From assembly GCA_024635585.1 (NCBI GenBank), contig JAGXIP010000134.1, forward strand, positions 1-51,327: a DNA stretch of 51,327 nt. Reading direction: 5' to 3'. Shown piece by piece: positions 44,685 to 51,327 of this stretch. The notes beneath the pieces were generated by a model. That model was not told where the DNA came from, ran no database searches, and was given only the letters and a program-made list of their open reading frames with translations. The position numbers and the translations under genes are program-made. The number at the start of each line of letters is the position of its first letter. Position 1 is the first letter of the stretch. Source of the stretch: Saccharicrinis sp. Its GTDB lineage: Bacteria; Bacteroidota; Bacteroidia; Bacteroidales; Marinilabiliaceae.

Positions 44685-44834
44685 GAAATTTTTTTTATAA
44701 ATTAACACTGTAAATATTGAAAAAAAAATTCACTTATTTAGCCCAAATAATTTAAGAATTATTTCTACCTCCGGTAGCGACTAAGTTTGACTTCGTCGAT
44801 TTTCAATTCACTAATAATTTTTTTCAAAAATTAA

Positions 44835-44914
44835 AGTTCAGCTATGTCGGGGTTAACCTTAACTTTATTCATACTTTCTAAAATTTATGAATAGTTCAGG
44901 TTAGAAACCGAACT
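44835..44914. repeat. Long imperfect inverted repeat
   Basis: TAACCTTAACTTTATTCATA (44854-44873) pairs with 44886-44903 (one mismatch and two bulged bases) around a 12-base loop; the outer sequence AGTTC ... CGG (44835-44850) can pair with CCGAACT (44908-44914). Predicted to fold into one long hairpin in RNA or to mark a small mobile or regulatory element. Confidence 0.5.
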
Positions 44915-45104
44915 GGAAATACCCAACATTATTGGAATCCAGCGCTTAAAATTTTTCTCTCCAATAATCAACTAAGCCAAACTTCATTATATTTCCATTA
45001 TAAAAGGTATAAAACGCATCATCAGTTGTAGGACTTTTCTATCAAAAAACAAGATGCTTTTTCAGAATATAAATTCTCCACTATTAATAGTTGCTAAATT
45101 TCTT

Positions 45105-45112
45105 TACTTTTG
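45105..45112 (+). promoter_or_regulatory. -7 box for ugd
   Basis: TACTTTTG matches TAnnTTTG, 48 bases before the ugd ATG. A TTG at 45091-45093 is at a short distance; no better -33 box is seen. Confidence 0.5.
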
Positions 45113-45160
45113 AGCTTCATTAGAAAATAACGACGCCAAAAATAAAATAAACAAAATCGT

Positions 45161-46495
45161 ATGAAGATCTCTATTGTTGGAACCGGATATGTTGGATTAG
45201 TTTCCGGAACATGTTTTGCCGATGTAGGCATAACCGTAACTTGTGTTGATATTAACGAAAAAAAAATCGACGCACTAAAAAAAGGTGTCATCCCTATTTA
45301 TGAGCCAGGCTTAGAAGCGATGGTTCATAACAATATCGAAAAGGGCAGGTTACTATTCACTACCAGCTTAAAAGATTCTATAGATAACACGGATGTTGTT
45401 TTTATTGCCGTGGGAACTCCTCCAGGCGAAGACGGAAGCGCAGATTTAAAATATGTATTGGAAGTAGCCAGACAAATAGGTCGTAACATGGATCATTATA
45501 TGGTGGTGGTAACAAAAAGTACCGTACCCATTGGTACGGCTAAAAAAGTTAAAGCCGCCATCACTGACGAGTTGGAGAAGCGAGGTGTTGAAATTGACTT
45601 TGACGTAGCCTCTAACCCTGAGTTTTTGAAAGAAGGCAATGCCATCCAGGATTTCCTGAAACCTGACCGCATCGTTGTTGGTACAGAATCCGAAAAAGCC
45701 CAAAAAATGATGAGCAGGCTCTACAAACCCTTTTTATTGAACGGCCACCCCATTATTTTTATGGATATACCATCGGCCGAAATGACCAAATATGCTGCTA
45801 ATGCCATGTTGGCCACCAAAATTAGTTTTATGAACGATATGGCCAACCTGTGCGAGATTGTTGGTGCCGATATTTCTTCGGTGCGCGAAGGTATTGGTTC
45901 AGACTCGCGTATAGGTAATAAATTTATCTATGCCGGTGCTGGTTATGGCGGTTCATGTTTCCCCAAAGATGTAAAAGCAGTGATAAAAACTGCTGCCGAC
46001 AATGGATATAAACTTAAGGTACTGCAGGCTGTGGAAGATGTGAACGATGCCCAAAAGCACATTATCGTTTCCAAAATTATCGAACACTTTGGAAGTAACT
46101 TAGGCAAATTAACATTTGCATTATGGGGACTTTCGTTTAAGCCCAAGACAGACGATATGCGCGAAGCACCCTCCTTGGTAATTATTGAGGAGCTGATGAA
46201 AATGGGCGCTAAAGTAAAAGCATACGATCCGGTAGCCATGGAAGAGGCCAAACATATATTAGGCGATAAGATAATTTATGGAGAGGATCCATACGATGTA
46301 CTCATTGATGCGGATGCACTAATTGTAATTACCGAATGGTCCGAATTCCGCATACCTAACTTTAAGGTTATCGATAAATTGGTGAAAAACAAAGTTATAT
46401 TTGATGGCAGAAACATTTACGACCCCAACGAGATAGTGGAAAATGGCTTTTCGTATTATAGCATCGGACGTAAGGCTAGGCATCCTTTAGTATAG
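45161..46495 (+). CDS. ugd: UDP-glucose 6-dehydrogenase
   Basis: Oxidises UDP-glucose to UDP-glucuronate with two NAD+. 444 residues. N-terminal Rossmann domain MKISIVGTGYVGLVSGTCFADVG with DINEKKI acidic loop; VGTPPGEDGSADL; the KSTVPIGTAKK segment; central SNPEFLKEGNAIQDFLKPDRIVVG; substrate helix EMTKYAANAMLATKISFMND; catalytic Cys in AGAGYGGSCFPKDVKA; C-terminal domain with ALWGLSFKPKTDDMREAPS and FDGRNIYDP. First gene of the nucleotide-sugar cluster; the next gene, uxs, starts 30 bases later and uses its product, so the two form a functional pair giving UDP-xylose. Confidence 0.96.
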   Translation: MKISIVGTGYVGLVSGTCFADVGITVTCVDINEKKIDALKKGVIPIYEPGLEAMVHNNIEKGRLLFTTSLKDSIDNTDVVFIAVGTPPGEDGSADLKYVLEVARQIGRNMDHYMVVVTKSTVPIGTAKKVKAAITDELEKRGVEIDFDVASNPEFLKEGNAIQDFLKPDRIVVGTESEKAQKMMSRLYKPFLLNGHPIIFMDIPSAEMTKYAANAMLATKISFMNDMANLCEIVGADISSVREGIGSDSRIGNKFIYAGAGYGGSCFPKDVKAVIKTAADNGYKLKVLQAVEDVNDAQKHIIVSKIIEHFGSNLGKLTFALWGLSFKPKTDDMREAPSLVIIEELMKMGAKVKAYDPVAMEEAKHILGDKIIYGEDPYDVLIDADALIVITEWSEFRIPNFKVIDKLVKNKVIFDGRNIYDPNEIVENGFSYYSIGRKARHPLV

Positions 46496-46500
46496 TACTA

Positions 46501-46528
46501 AGTATTAAGATATGAGTATCAAGATATG
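46501..46528 (+). repeat. 14-base tandem repeat covering the uxs start
   Basis: AGTATTAAGATATG (46501-46514) is repeated as AGTATCAAGATATG (46515-46528). The second copy ends with the uxs start codon ATG, so it occupies the whole ribosome-binding region between ugd and uxs. Confidence 0.75.
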
Positions 46529-47476
46529 AAAAAAAGAATATTAGTTACAGGTGGGGCGGGTTTTATTGGTTCGCATTTGTGTGAACGTTTGTTGCGCGAG
46601 GGTAACGAAGTTACTTGCTTGGATAATTACTTTACCGGAAGCAAACAAAACATTATTCACTTGATGGATAACCCCTACTTTGAATTGATACGCCACGATG
46701 TAACGCATCCGTATTATATCGAAGTGGACGAGATATACAATTTAGCTTGTCCTGCATCGCCAGTTCATTATCAGTTTAACCCCATTAAAACTATCAAAAC
46801 ATCGGTGATGGGTGCTATCAATATGCTGGGGTTGGCCAAACGAATAAAAGCAAAAATATTGCAGGCCTCCACATCCGAGGTTTACGGCGATCCAGAGATT
46901 CATCCACAAAAGGAAGATTACTGGGGCAACGTGAACCCCATAGGCATACGTTCCTGTTACGACGAAGGAAAGCGATGTGCCGAAAGCCTGTTCTTTAACT
47001 ATCAGGCACAAAATAACGTGGATATTAAAGTAATCCGAATTTTTAACACCTACGGCCCGCGTATGCATCCCAACGATGGACGCGTGGTATCCAACTTTAT
47101 TGTGCAAGCCTTAAAAGGCGAGGACATCACCATCTTTGGCGACGGAAAACAAACACGCAGTTTTCAGTATGTGGACGATTTGGTGGAAGGAATGATAAGA
47201 ATGATGAATTCGAGAGATGGGTTCTATGGTCCCGTGAACATTGGTAATCCCAACGAATTTACCATGTTGGAGCTGGCTCAGCAAGTAATTGCGTTAACTG
47301 GCACAAAATCTAAACTGACCTTTATGCCTTTACCGACAGACGACCCCACCCAAAGACAACCAAACATTGAGTTAGCAAAAAAAGAGCTGGGCAACTGGTC
47401 GCCTAATATTCAGTTAGAGGAAGGCCTGGTAAAGACAATAGAATATTTCGACAAAGCATTAAATAAAAGACGATAG
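46526..47476 (+). CDS. uxs: UDP-glucuronate decarboxylase (UDP-xylose synthase)
   Basis: 316-residue extended SDR. Rossmann glycine motif [11 protein letters not shown] (residues 9-19), [15 protein letters not shown] (the Uxs-type substrate segment), [10 protein letters not shown], catalytic Tyr-x3-Lys in [23 protein letters not shown], and [19 protein letters not shown]. The CPASP and [11 protein letters not shown] words distinguish it from GalE/RmlB. Converts UDP-glucuronate to UDP-xylose with transient oxidation at C4. Thirty bases downstream of ugd. The start region is made by a 14-base tandem repeat, which may affect translation. Confidence 0.95.
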   Translation: MKKRILVTGGAGFIGSHLCERLLREGNEVTCLDNYFTGSKQNIIHLMDNPYFELIRHDVTHPYYIEVDEIYNLACPASPVHYQFNPIKTIKTSVMGAINMLGLAKRIKAKILQASTSEVYGDPEIHPQKEDYWGNVNPIGIRSCYDEGKRCAESLFFNYQAQNNVDIKVIRIFNTYGPRMHPNDGRVVSNFIVQALKGEDITIFGDGKQTRSFQYVDDLVEGMIRMMNSRDGFYGPVNIGNPNEFTMLELAQQVIALTGTKSKLTFMPLPTDDPTQRQPNIELAKKELGNWSPNIQLEEGLVKTIEYFDKALNKRR

Positions 47477-47937
47477 AAATTTAGATAAGAGACCATAGAC
47501 TTATTTACAAGACTCTTAAAATTAAAATATGAAAGAAGTAACCCAGGATTCTGTGTACCGCCATAGCTTTATCGTGTTCGCATAAAGCTTTGCGCGAGTG
47601 TGATAGCTACTCTGCAGAGGAGCTATCAATTGAGAAGCAGAGGAGCAAACTCTGGGGCTAGTGATATATTTTAAATGGTTTTATTTTTTATAAATAGGCA
47701 TGGCATTCATGCCGTGTAGCATTTCTAATGTCAATCGGTTTCCTGTCCGGCGAAAGACGGGTAACCGAAACATAAAATTGAAACATGTCGAAAAATGAAT
47801 TATTTATTAGCCTAAATATAGGCTTTAACATTTTTATGAAATTCTATAAATCAAACGTATATTAATTTTAATATATTTATCTGCTGACCTCTAAATATTA
47901 TCTAAGAGATCAGTATCAATCATATAAAAATACGGTT
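47477..47937. other. Gene-free spacer uxs-rfbA with hairpins
   Basis: 461 bases without a convincing ORF. Left: TTTAGATAAGAGACCATAGAC repeat-style words. Middle: GC-richer stretch with GATAGCTACTCTGCAGAGGAGCTATC, where GATAGCT/AGCTATC are inverted arms. Then two further hairpins (47699-47767). The right 150 bases are AT-rich and must hold the rfbA promoter, but no perfect TAnnTTTG box was seen. Confidence 0.5.
47699..47767. repeat. REP-like hairpin pair
   Basis: CATGGCAT/ATGCCGTG (47699-47706 / 47709-47716, one wobble) and, 20 bases on, CGGTTTCCTGTC paired with GACGGGTAACCG (47736-47747 / 47756-47767, one mismatch and one wobble). The second is a strong stem and recalls known extragenic palindromes by shape. 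Confidence 0.55.
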
Positions 47938-48810
47938 ATGGCAAATTACAAAGGAATAATTTTAGCAGGCGGATCGGGTACCAGACTGTACCCTATTACC
48001 CAAAGCATCTCAAAACAGATTATACCGGTATATAACAAACCGATGATTTACTATCCACTATCGGTAATAATGCTCTCGGGAATCCGCGAAATATTGATTA
48101 TTTCTACCCCTCACGATTTGCCTTTATACAAAAATTTATTTGGCGATGGTAGTCAACTGGGAATTTCCTTAAGCTATGCTGAACAACCCAGCCCCGATGG
48201 ACTGGCTCAAGCTTTTATTATTGGCGAAGAGTTTATTGGCGATGACAATGTTTGTTTAATATTGGGCGACAATATTTTTTATGGATTTGAATTGCCCAAA
48301 CTATTGGCCAAAACGGTGGAGAACAACGTGGGAGCTACAGTTTTTGGTTATTATGTAACCGATCCGCAACGATATGGGGTAGCTGAGTTCGACAAGAATA
48401 AGAATGTAATAAGTTTGGAAGAGAAACCCGAGAAGCCAAAATCAAATTATGCGGTTACAGGACTGTATTTTTACGATAACTCGGTAGTGGAAAAAGCCAA
48501 AGGACTCAAGCCATCTAAACGAGGCGAACTTGAAATTACAGATTTAAACAAATTATATCTACACGAAGATCGCCTTAAAGTCAATTTGATGAGCCGTGGT
48601 ATGGCTTGGCTCGATACTGGCACGCACGACAGCATGTTGGAAGCTTCTAACTTTATTGCCACAATCGAACGCCGCCAAGGACTCATGGTTTCGTGTATCG
48701 AAGAAATAGCCTTTAACATGGGCTACATAGATAAAGAACAATTGCTAAAATTGGCCAAGCCACTCGAAAAAAATGAGTATGGTGCTTATCTCAAGCTAAT
48801 TGCCAAATAG
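47938..48810 (+). CDS. rfbA: Glucose-1-phosphate thymidylyltransferase
   Basis: Makes dTDP-glucose from dTTP and glucose-1-phosphate, first step to dTDP-rhamnose. 290 residues, family length. Nucleotidyltransferase signature [16 protein letters not shown] (residues 5-20), [18 protein letters not shown], the [13 protein letters not shown] segment, metal-binding Asp in [30 protein letters not shown], and [16 protein letters not shown]. Part of the dTDP-rhamnose set with rfbC and rfbD downstream; the usual rfbB is not adjacent. It is separated from rfbC by about 200 bases carrying a dispersed repeat, so the two may be separate transcripts. Confidence 0.96.
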   Translation: MANYKGIILAGGSGTRLYPITQSISKQIIPVYNKPMIYYPLSVIMLSGIREILIISTPHDLPLYKNLFGDGSQLGISLSYAEQPSPDGLAQAFIIGEEFIGDDNVCLILGDNIFYGFELPKLLAKTVENNVGATVFGYYVTDPQRYGVAEFDKNKNVISLEEKPEKPKSNYAVTGLYFYDNSVVEKAKGLKPSKRGELEITDLNKLYLHEDRLKVNLMSRGMAWLDTGTHDSMLEASNFIATIERRQGLMVSCIEEIAFNMGYIDKEQLLKLAKPLEKNEYGAYLKLIAK

Positions 48811-48822
48811 TGGTTAAAACGT

Positions 48823-48918
48823 CAAAGACAAGGCTTTTGAAATCATGAAAATAAGAGACTTTACTGCGGTAAATGACTGTTTTCAAGATGAGAATAACGA
48901 AGTATTTGGTGTTTTTTT
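48823..48918 (+). repeat. Dispersed ~95-base repeat, copy 2
   Basis: Starts CAAAGACAAGGCT, core GTAAATGACTGTTTTCAAGA, ends AGTATTTGGTGTTTTTTT. Same orientation and layout as 42570-42662; roughly two thirds to three quarters of bases agree by eye, with small indels. It begins 12 bases after the rfbA stop, and its T-run could serve as a terminator. Confidence 0.7.
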
Positions 48919-49006
48919 ATAACCACTCACAAACAACCGATATCTAATAGATGCACTAATATAGTGTATCATAAATTCATATTATAAAATCATCACCCTA
49001 AATATA

Positions 49007-49555
49007 ATGGAAGTTAGGAAAACAGGTATTCCCGATTTGTTGGTCATTAAACCGCAAAAATTTACCGATGCCAGGGGCTTTTTTTTAGAATCGTATAATA
49101 AAGAACGGTTTATGAGCCATGGTATCAAAAACGATTTTTTACAGGATAACTATTCATCCTCACAATATGGTGTAATACGGGGCTTACATTATCAGTTGGC
49201 ACCCTATTCCCAAGCCAAATTGGTGCAGGTGCTCAAAGGAAAAATACTGGATGTGGTGGTTGATTTACGAAATGATTCGCCTACCTTTGGTAAAAGCTTT
49301 TGTCAGGAACTATCGGAGGAAAATGGCTTGCAACTGATGGTACCTCGAGGATTTGCCCATGGTTTTTCAGTGCTAAGTCCCGAAGTGCTGTTTAGTTACA
49401 AATGCGATAATCTGTATCATAAAGCTGCCGAAAGAGGAATTAGATTCAATGATCCGCACTTGGCTATATCATGGGGTGTGCCACCAAACGATACCATCGT
49501 TTCGGATAAAGACTTGATACATCCCCTATTTAAAGATGCCGAGTATAATTTTTAA
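49007..49555 (+). CDS. rfbC: dTDP-4-dehydrorhamnose 3,5-epimerase
   Basis: 182-residue cupin enzyme, full family length. Blocks seen: FTDARGFFLESYNKERF, FLQDNYSSSQYGVIRGLHYQ with catalytic His, KLVQVLKGKILDVVVDLR, QLMVPRGFAHGFSVLSPEVLFSYKCDNLYHKAAERGIRFNDP with the catalytic-region Tyr and Asp, ending with ISWGV. Converts dTDP-4-keto-6-deoxy-glucose to the L-lyxo form. The ATG at 49007 agrees with family starts. The next gene, rfbD, begins 13 bases after its stop, so the two are coupled. Confidence 0.96.
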   Translation: MEVRKTGIPDLLVIKPQKFTDARGFFLESYNKERFMSHGIKNDFLQDNYSSSQYGVIRGLHYQLAPYSQAKLVQVLKGKILDVVVDLRNDSPTFGKSFCQELSEENGLQLMVPRGFAHGFSVLSPEVLFSYKCDNLYHKAAERGIRFNDPHLAISWGVPPNDTIVSDKDLIHPLFKDAEYNF

Positions 49556-49568
49556 CGCTTCAAATAAA

Positions 49569-50459
49569 ATGACTAAAATATTAGTAACAGGTGCAAACGG
49601 TCAGTTGGGTCAAAGTATCCGTTCAGTTTATAGCGAATACAATAATTTTGAAATAGTATTTACCGATGTTGAGGAGCTCGATATCTGCAACCTTCAACAG
49701 TTAATTGAATTCACAAAAAAAACCAACATAGATTATTTGATTAACTGTGCAGCCTATACCGCAGTTGACAAAGCGGAACACGAACAGGTAATGGCCAGGA
49801 AGCTAAACGCTGATGCAGTAAAAAATATTGGAATTGCTGCCAATGAAAACAACTTTAAAGTAATCCATGTTTCCACCGATTACGTTTTTGATGGAAAAAC
49901 ATATAAGCCATACCCCGAAAATGCGCTTGCAGTGCCTGAATCCTTTTACGGACAAACAAAACTGCTGGGCGAAAAATATTTGATGGAAACTCAACCCGAA
50001 TCCATAATAATACGTACGGCCTGGTTATACTCGGAGTTTGGTAATAATTTTGTAAAAACAATGATCAAGCTGGGAGTGGAAAAAGATGAGCTTGGAATAG
50101 TAGCCGATCAAGTGGGATCGCCTACTTATGCCGTTGATTTGGCCAATGCTATTTTAACCATCATAAGCAAGGTGCAAAACGACACAAAAGCATTTATACC
50201 TGGCATTTATCATTATAGTAACGAGGGCGTTTGTAGTTGGTACGATTTTACAATACGCATTCATCAAACCATGAGGATTAGTTGTAAGATAGTACCCATC
50301 GAATCAAAAGATTACCCCACTGCCGCTCCTCGACCTTTTTACAGTGTGTTGAATAAAGGCAAAATAAAAACAAACTACAAACTGAACATCCCCCATTGGG
50401 GAGCAAGCCTTGAAAAGTGCTTGACAATATTAAAAGAAAACCCGCTTACCAATAGATAA
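49569..50459 (+). CDS. rfbD: dTDP-4-dehydrorhamnose reductase
   Basis: Final step to dTDP-L-rhamnose, NAD(P)H dependent. I take the ATG at 49569, giving MTKILVTGANGQLGQS, the expected N terminus; an in-frame ATG at 49536 lies inside rfbC. 296 residues. Motifs: GANGQLGQS nucleotide site, DVEELDICN, INCAAYTAVDKAE, VSTDYVFDG with catalytic Thr, YGQTKLLGEKYL with Tyr-x3-Lys, RTAWLYSEFGNNFVKTM, DQVGSPTYAVDLA and CSWYDFTIRI. Twenty-seven bases ahead of the phosphohexomutase gene, likely in one operon. Confidence 0.95.
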   Translation: MTKILVTGANGQLGQSIRSVYSEYNNFEIVFTDVEELDICNLQQLIEFTKKTNIDYLINCAAYTAVDKAEHEQVMARKLNADAVKNIGIAANENNFKVIHVSTDYVFDGKTYKPYPENALAVPESFYGQTKLLGEKYLMETQPESIIIRTAWLYSEFGNNFVKTMIKLGVEKDELGIVADQVGSPTYAVDLANAILTIISKVQNDTKAFIPGIYHYSNEGVCSWYDFTIRIHQTMRISCKIVPIESKDYPTAAPRPFYSVLNKGKIKTNYKLNIPHWGASLEKCLTILKENPLTNR

Positions 50460-50486
50460 GAAATTAGAAACCTAAATATAACTAAA

Positions 50487-51327
50487 ATGAAAAACCAAGA
50501 ACTTTTGACGTTGGTAACAAAAAAAGCCAATCAATGGTTGGAAGGAAATTACGACCAGGAAACTAAAAAACAGGTTGCCGCACTTTTAAAAAACGAAGAC
50601 ACAACCGACCTGATAGATGCATTTTACAAAGATTTGGAATTTGGTACAGGAGGACTTAGAGGTATTATGGGTCCAGGTACCAACCGCATTAATATTTATA
50701 CTGTGGGCGCTGCAACGCAAGGGCTGGCCAATTACTTAAACCAGCAGTTTAGCAACTTGCCTGAGATAAAAGTTTGTATTGGCCACGACTGTCGTAACAA
50801 CAGTAAGGAATACGCCCAAATATCAGCCGACATTCTATCTGCTAATGGCATTAAAGCCTTATTGTTTGATGACTTAAGGCCTACCCCCGAAGTATCGTTT
50901 GTAATACGCGAGCGAGGATGCCAAAGCGGTATTATCATTACTGCTTCGCATAACCCCAAAGAGTACAACGGGTACAAAGCGTATTGGAACGATGGTGGCC
51001 AGCTAATAAGCCCACACGATACCAACGTGATTGATGAAGTGCAGAAAATTAAATCGATTGACGAAATTAAATTTGAGGGCAACAAGGAATTAATAGAAGT
51101 TTTGGGTGACGCCATGGACCAAAAATATTTGGACGTTGTAAAATCCATTTCGCTGGACACAGGAGCTATTAAACGAAACCACGACCTGAAGATTATATAC
51201 ACACCCATACACGGAACTGGAGTTAAGCTGATACCCGCCTCTTTAAAAAAATACGGTTTTACCAATATCATCAATATCCCGGAACAGGATGTGGTGAGTG
51301 GCGATTTTCCTACAGTAATTTCACCCA
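50487..51327 (+). CDS. Phosphoglucomutase/phosphomannomutase family protein, 5' part
   Basis: An open frame from ATG at 50487 runs through the window end (280 residues visible; relatives are about 570-590). It is the PGM2-like branch of alpha-D-phosphohexomutases. Visible: WLEGNYDQETKKQV, the domain-1 phosphate motif EFGTGGLRGIMGPGTNRIN, IGHDCRNNSKEYAQ, LRPTPEVSF, the catalytic phosphoserine loop TASHNPKEYNGYK, and start of domain 2 with YTPIHGTGVKLIP. Interconverts glucose-1-phosphate and glucose-6-phosphate (or mannose/pentose analogues), so it feeds rfbA and UDP-glucose production. A minus-strand ORF over this stretch is an artefact. The 3' half lies beyond the window. Confidence 0.9.
   Translation, partial: MKNQELLTLVTKKANQWLEGNYDQETKKQVAALLKNEDTTDLIDAFYKDLEFGTGGLRGIMGPGTNRINIYTVGAATQGLANYLNQQFSNLPEIKVCIGHDCRNNSKEYAQISADILSANGIKALLFDDLRPTPEVSFVIRERGCQSGIIITASHNPKEYNGYKAYWNDGGQLISPHDTNVIDEVQKIKSIDEIKFEGNKELIEVLGDAMDQKYLDVVKSISLDTGAIKRNHDLKIIYTPIHGTGVKLIPASLKKYGFTNIINIPEQDVVSGDFPTVISP

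Larger units (their letters stand above)
44685..45160. other. Divergent spacer trpB-ugd with a long inverted repeat
   Basis: 476 bases, AT-rich, no coding sequence. The centre has an imperfect inverted repeat (44835-44914), described separately; the right end has a TAnnTTTG box for ugd. Confidence 0.55.

Noticed and set aside
44835-44914. Treating the long inverted repeat as a rho-independent terminator
   Set aside because: It lies upstream of both flanking genes, has AT-rich arms and no T-run following on the right.
50732-51274. Minus-strand ORF of 180 residues at the window end
   Set aside because: It is the antisense shadow of the phosphohexomutase frame, whose motifs are unmistakable.

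Overview
The window is about 51 kb of AT-rich chromosome from a member of the Bacteroidota, probably a marine or anaerobic Bacteroidales/Marinilabiliales-type organism (the order is inference). The phylum call rests on several observations: a gene block characteristic of the phylum (bamD, Rpb6-type omega, coaBC, porD/DUF4835, recN); PorP/SprF, PD40-OmpA and PKD proteins with the type B (gliding-motility-type) C-terminal sorting domain; TAnnTTTG promoter -7 boxes; mostly weak Shine-Dalgarno sites; and the particular hairpin-rich intergenic repeats. No rRNA, tRNA, CRISPR array, prophage or complete insertion sequence was found.

Layout. 0-7 kb, minus strand: fabI, a repeat-rich gap, then the bamD-rpoZ-coaBC-porD-recN block driven from a good promoter at about 6.9 kb. 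7-9.4 kb: an alpha-oxoamine synthase (sphingolipid or sulfonolipid head-group enzyme) and a decayed, frameshifted SpoIID-like gene. 9.5-26 kb: a cell-surface and signalling region built as two divergent operons. To the left run PorP/SprF, PD40-OmpA, an ABCG-like ATPase/permease and a small secreted protein. To the right run a 1460-residue PKD adhesin with the type B sorting domain, a receiver-pseudokinase, a lipoprotein, a second small secreted protein homologous to the first, and a hybrid histidine kinase. The two homologous secreted proteins bracket the operons. 26-28 kb: a WecA/TagO-like sugar-phosphate transferase and an EamA transporter.

28-35 kb: a wrecked VapBC-type toxin-antitoxin pair, an oxaloacetate/pyruvate carboxylase-type subunit with two tandem biotinyl domains, an SLC13-type permease, a transposase remnant and a dicarboxylate/amino acid symporter. 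35-45 kb: housekeeping genes (aroC, FKBP/SlyD, dipeptidyl peptidase III, a thioesterase, threonine aldolase, glutathione peroxidase, a stand-alone trpB) separated by repeat-laden spacers. 45-51.3 kb: a nucleotide-sugar operon region (ugd, uxs, rfbA, rfbC, rfbD, and a phosphohexomutase cut by the window end), supplying UDP-glucuronate/xylose and dTDP-rhamnose for surface polysaccharide. rfbB is not in the window.

The most unusual items are the divergent type IX cargo/ABCG/pseudokinase locus with its bracketing paralogues, the frameshifted and catalytically degenerate SpoIID homologue, the double biotinyl domain, the truncated vapC joined to repeat DNA, and several families of small intergenic repeats.
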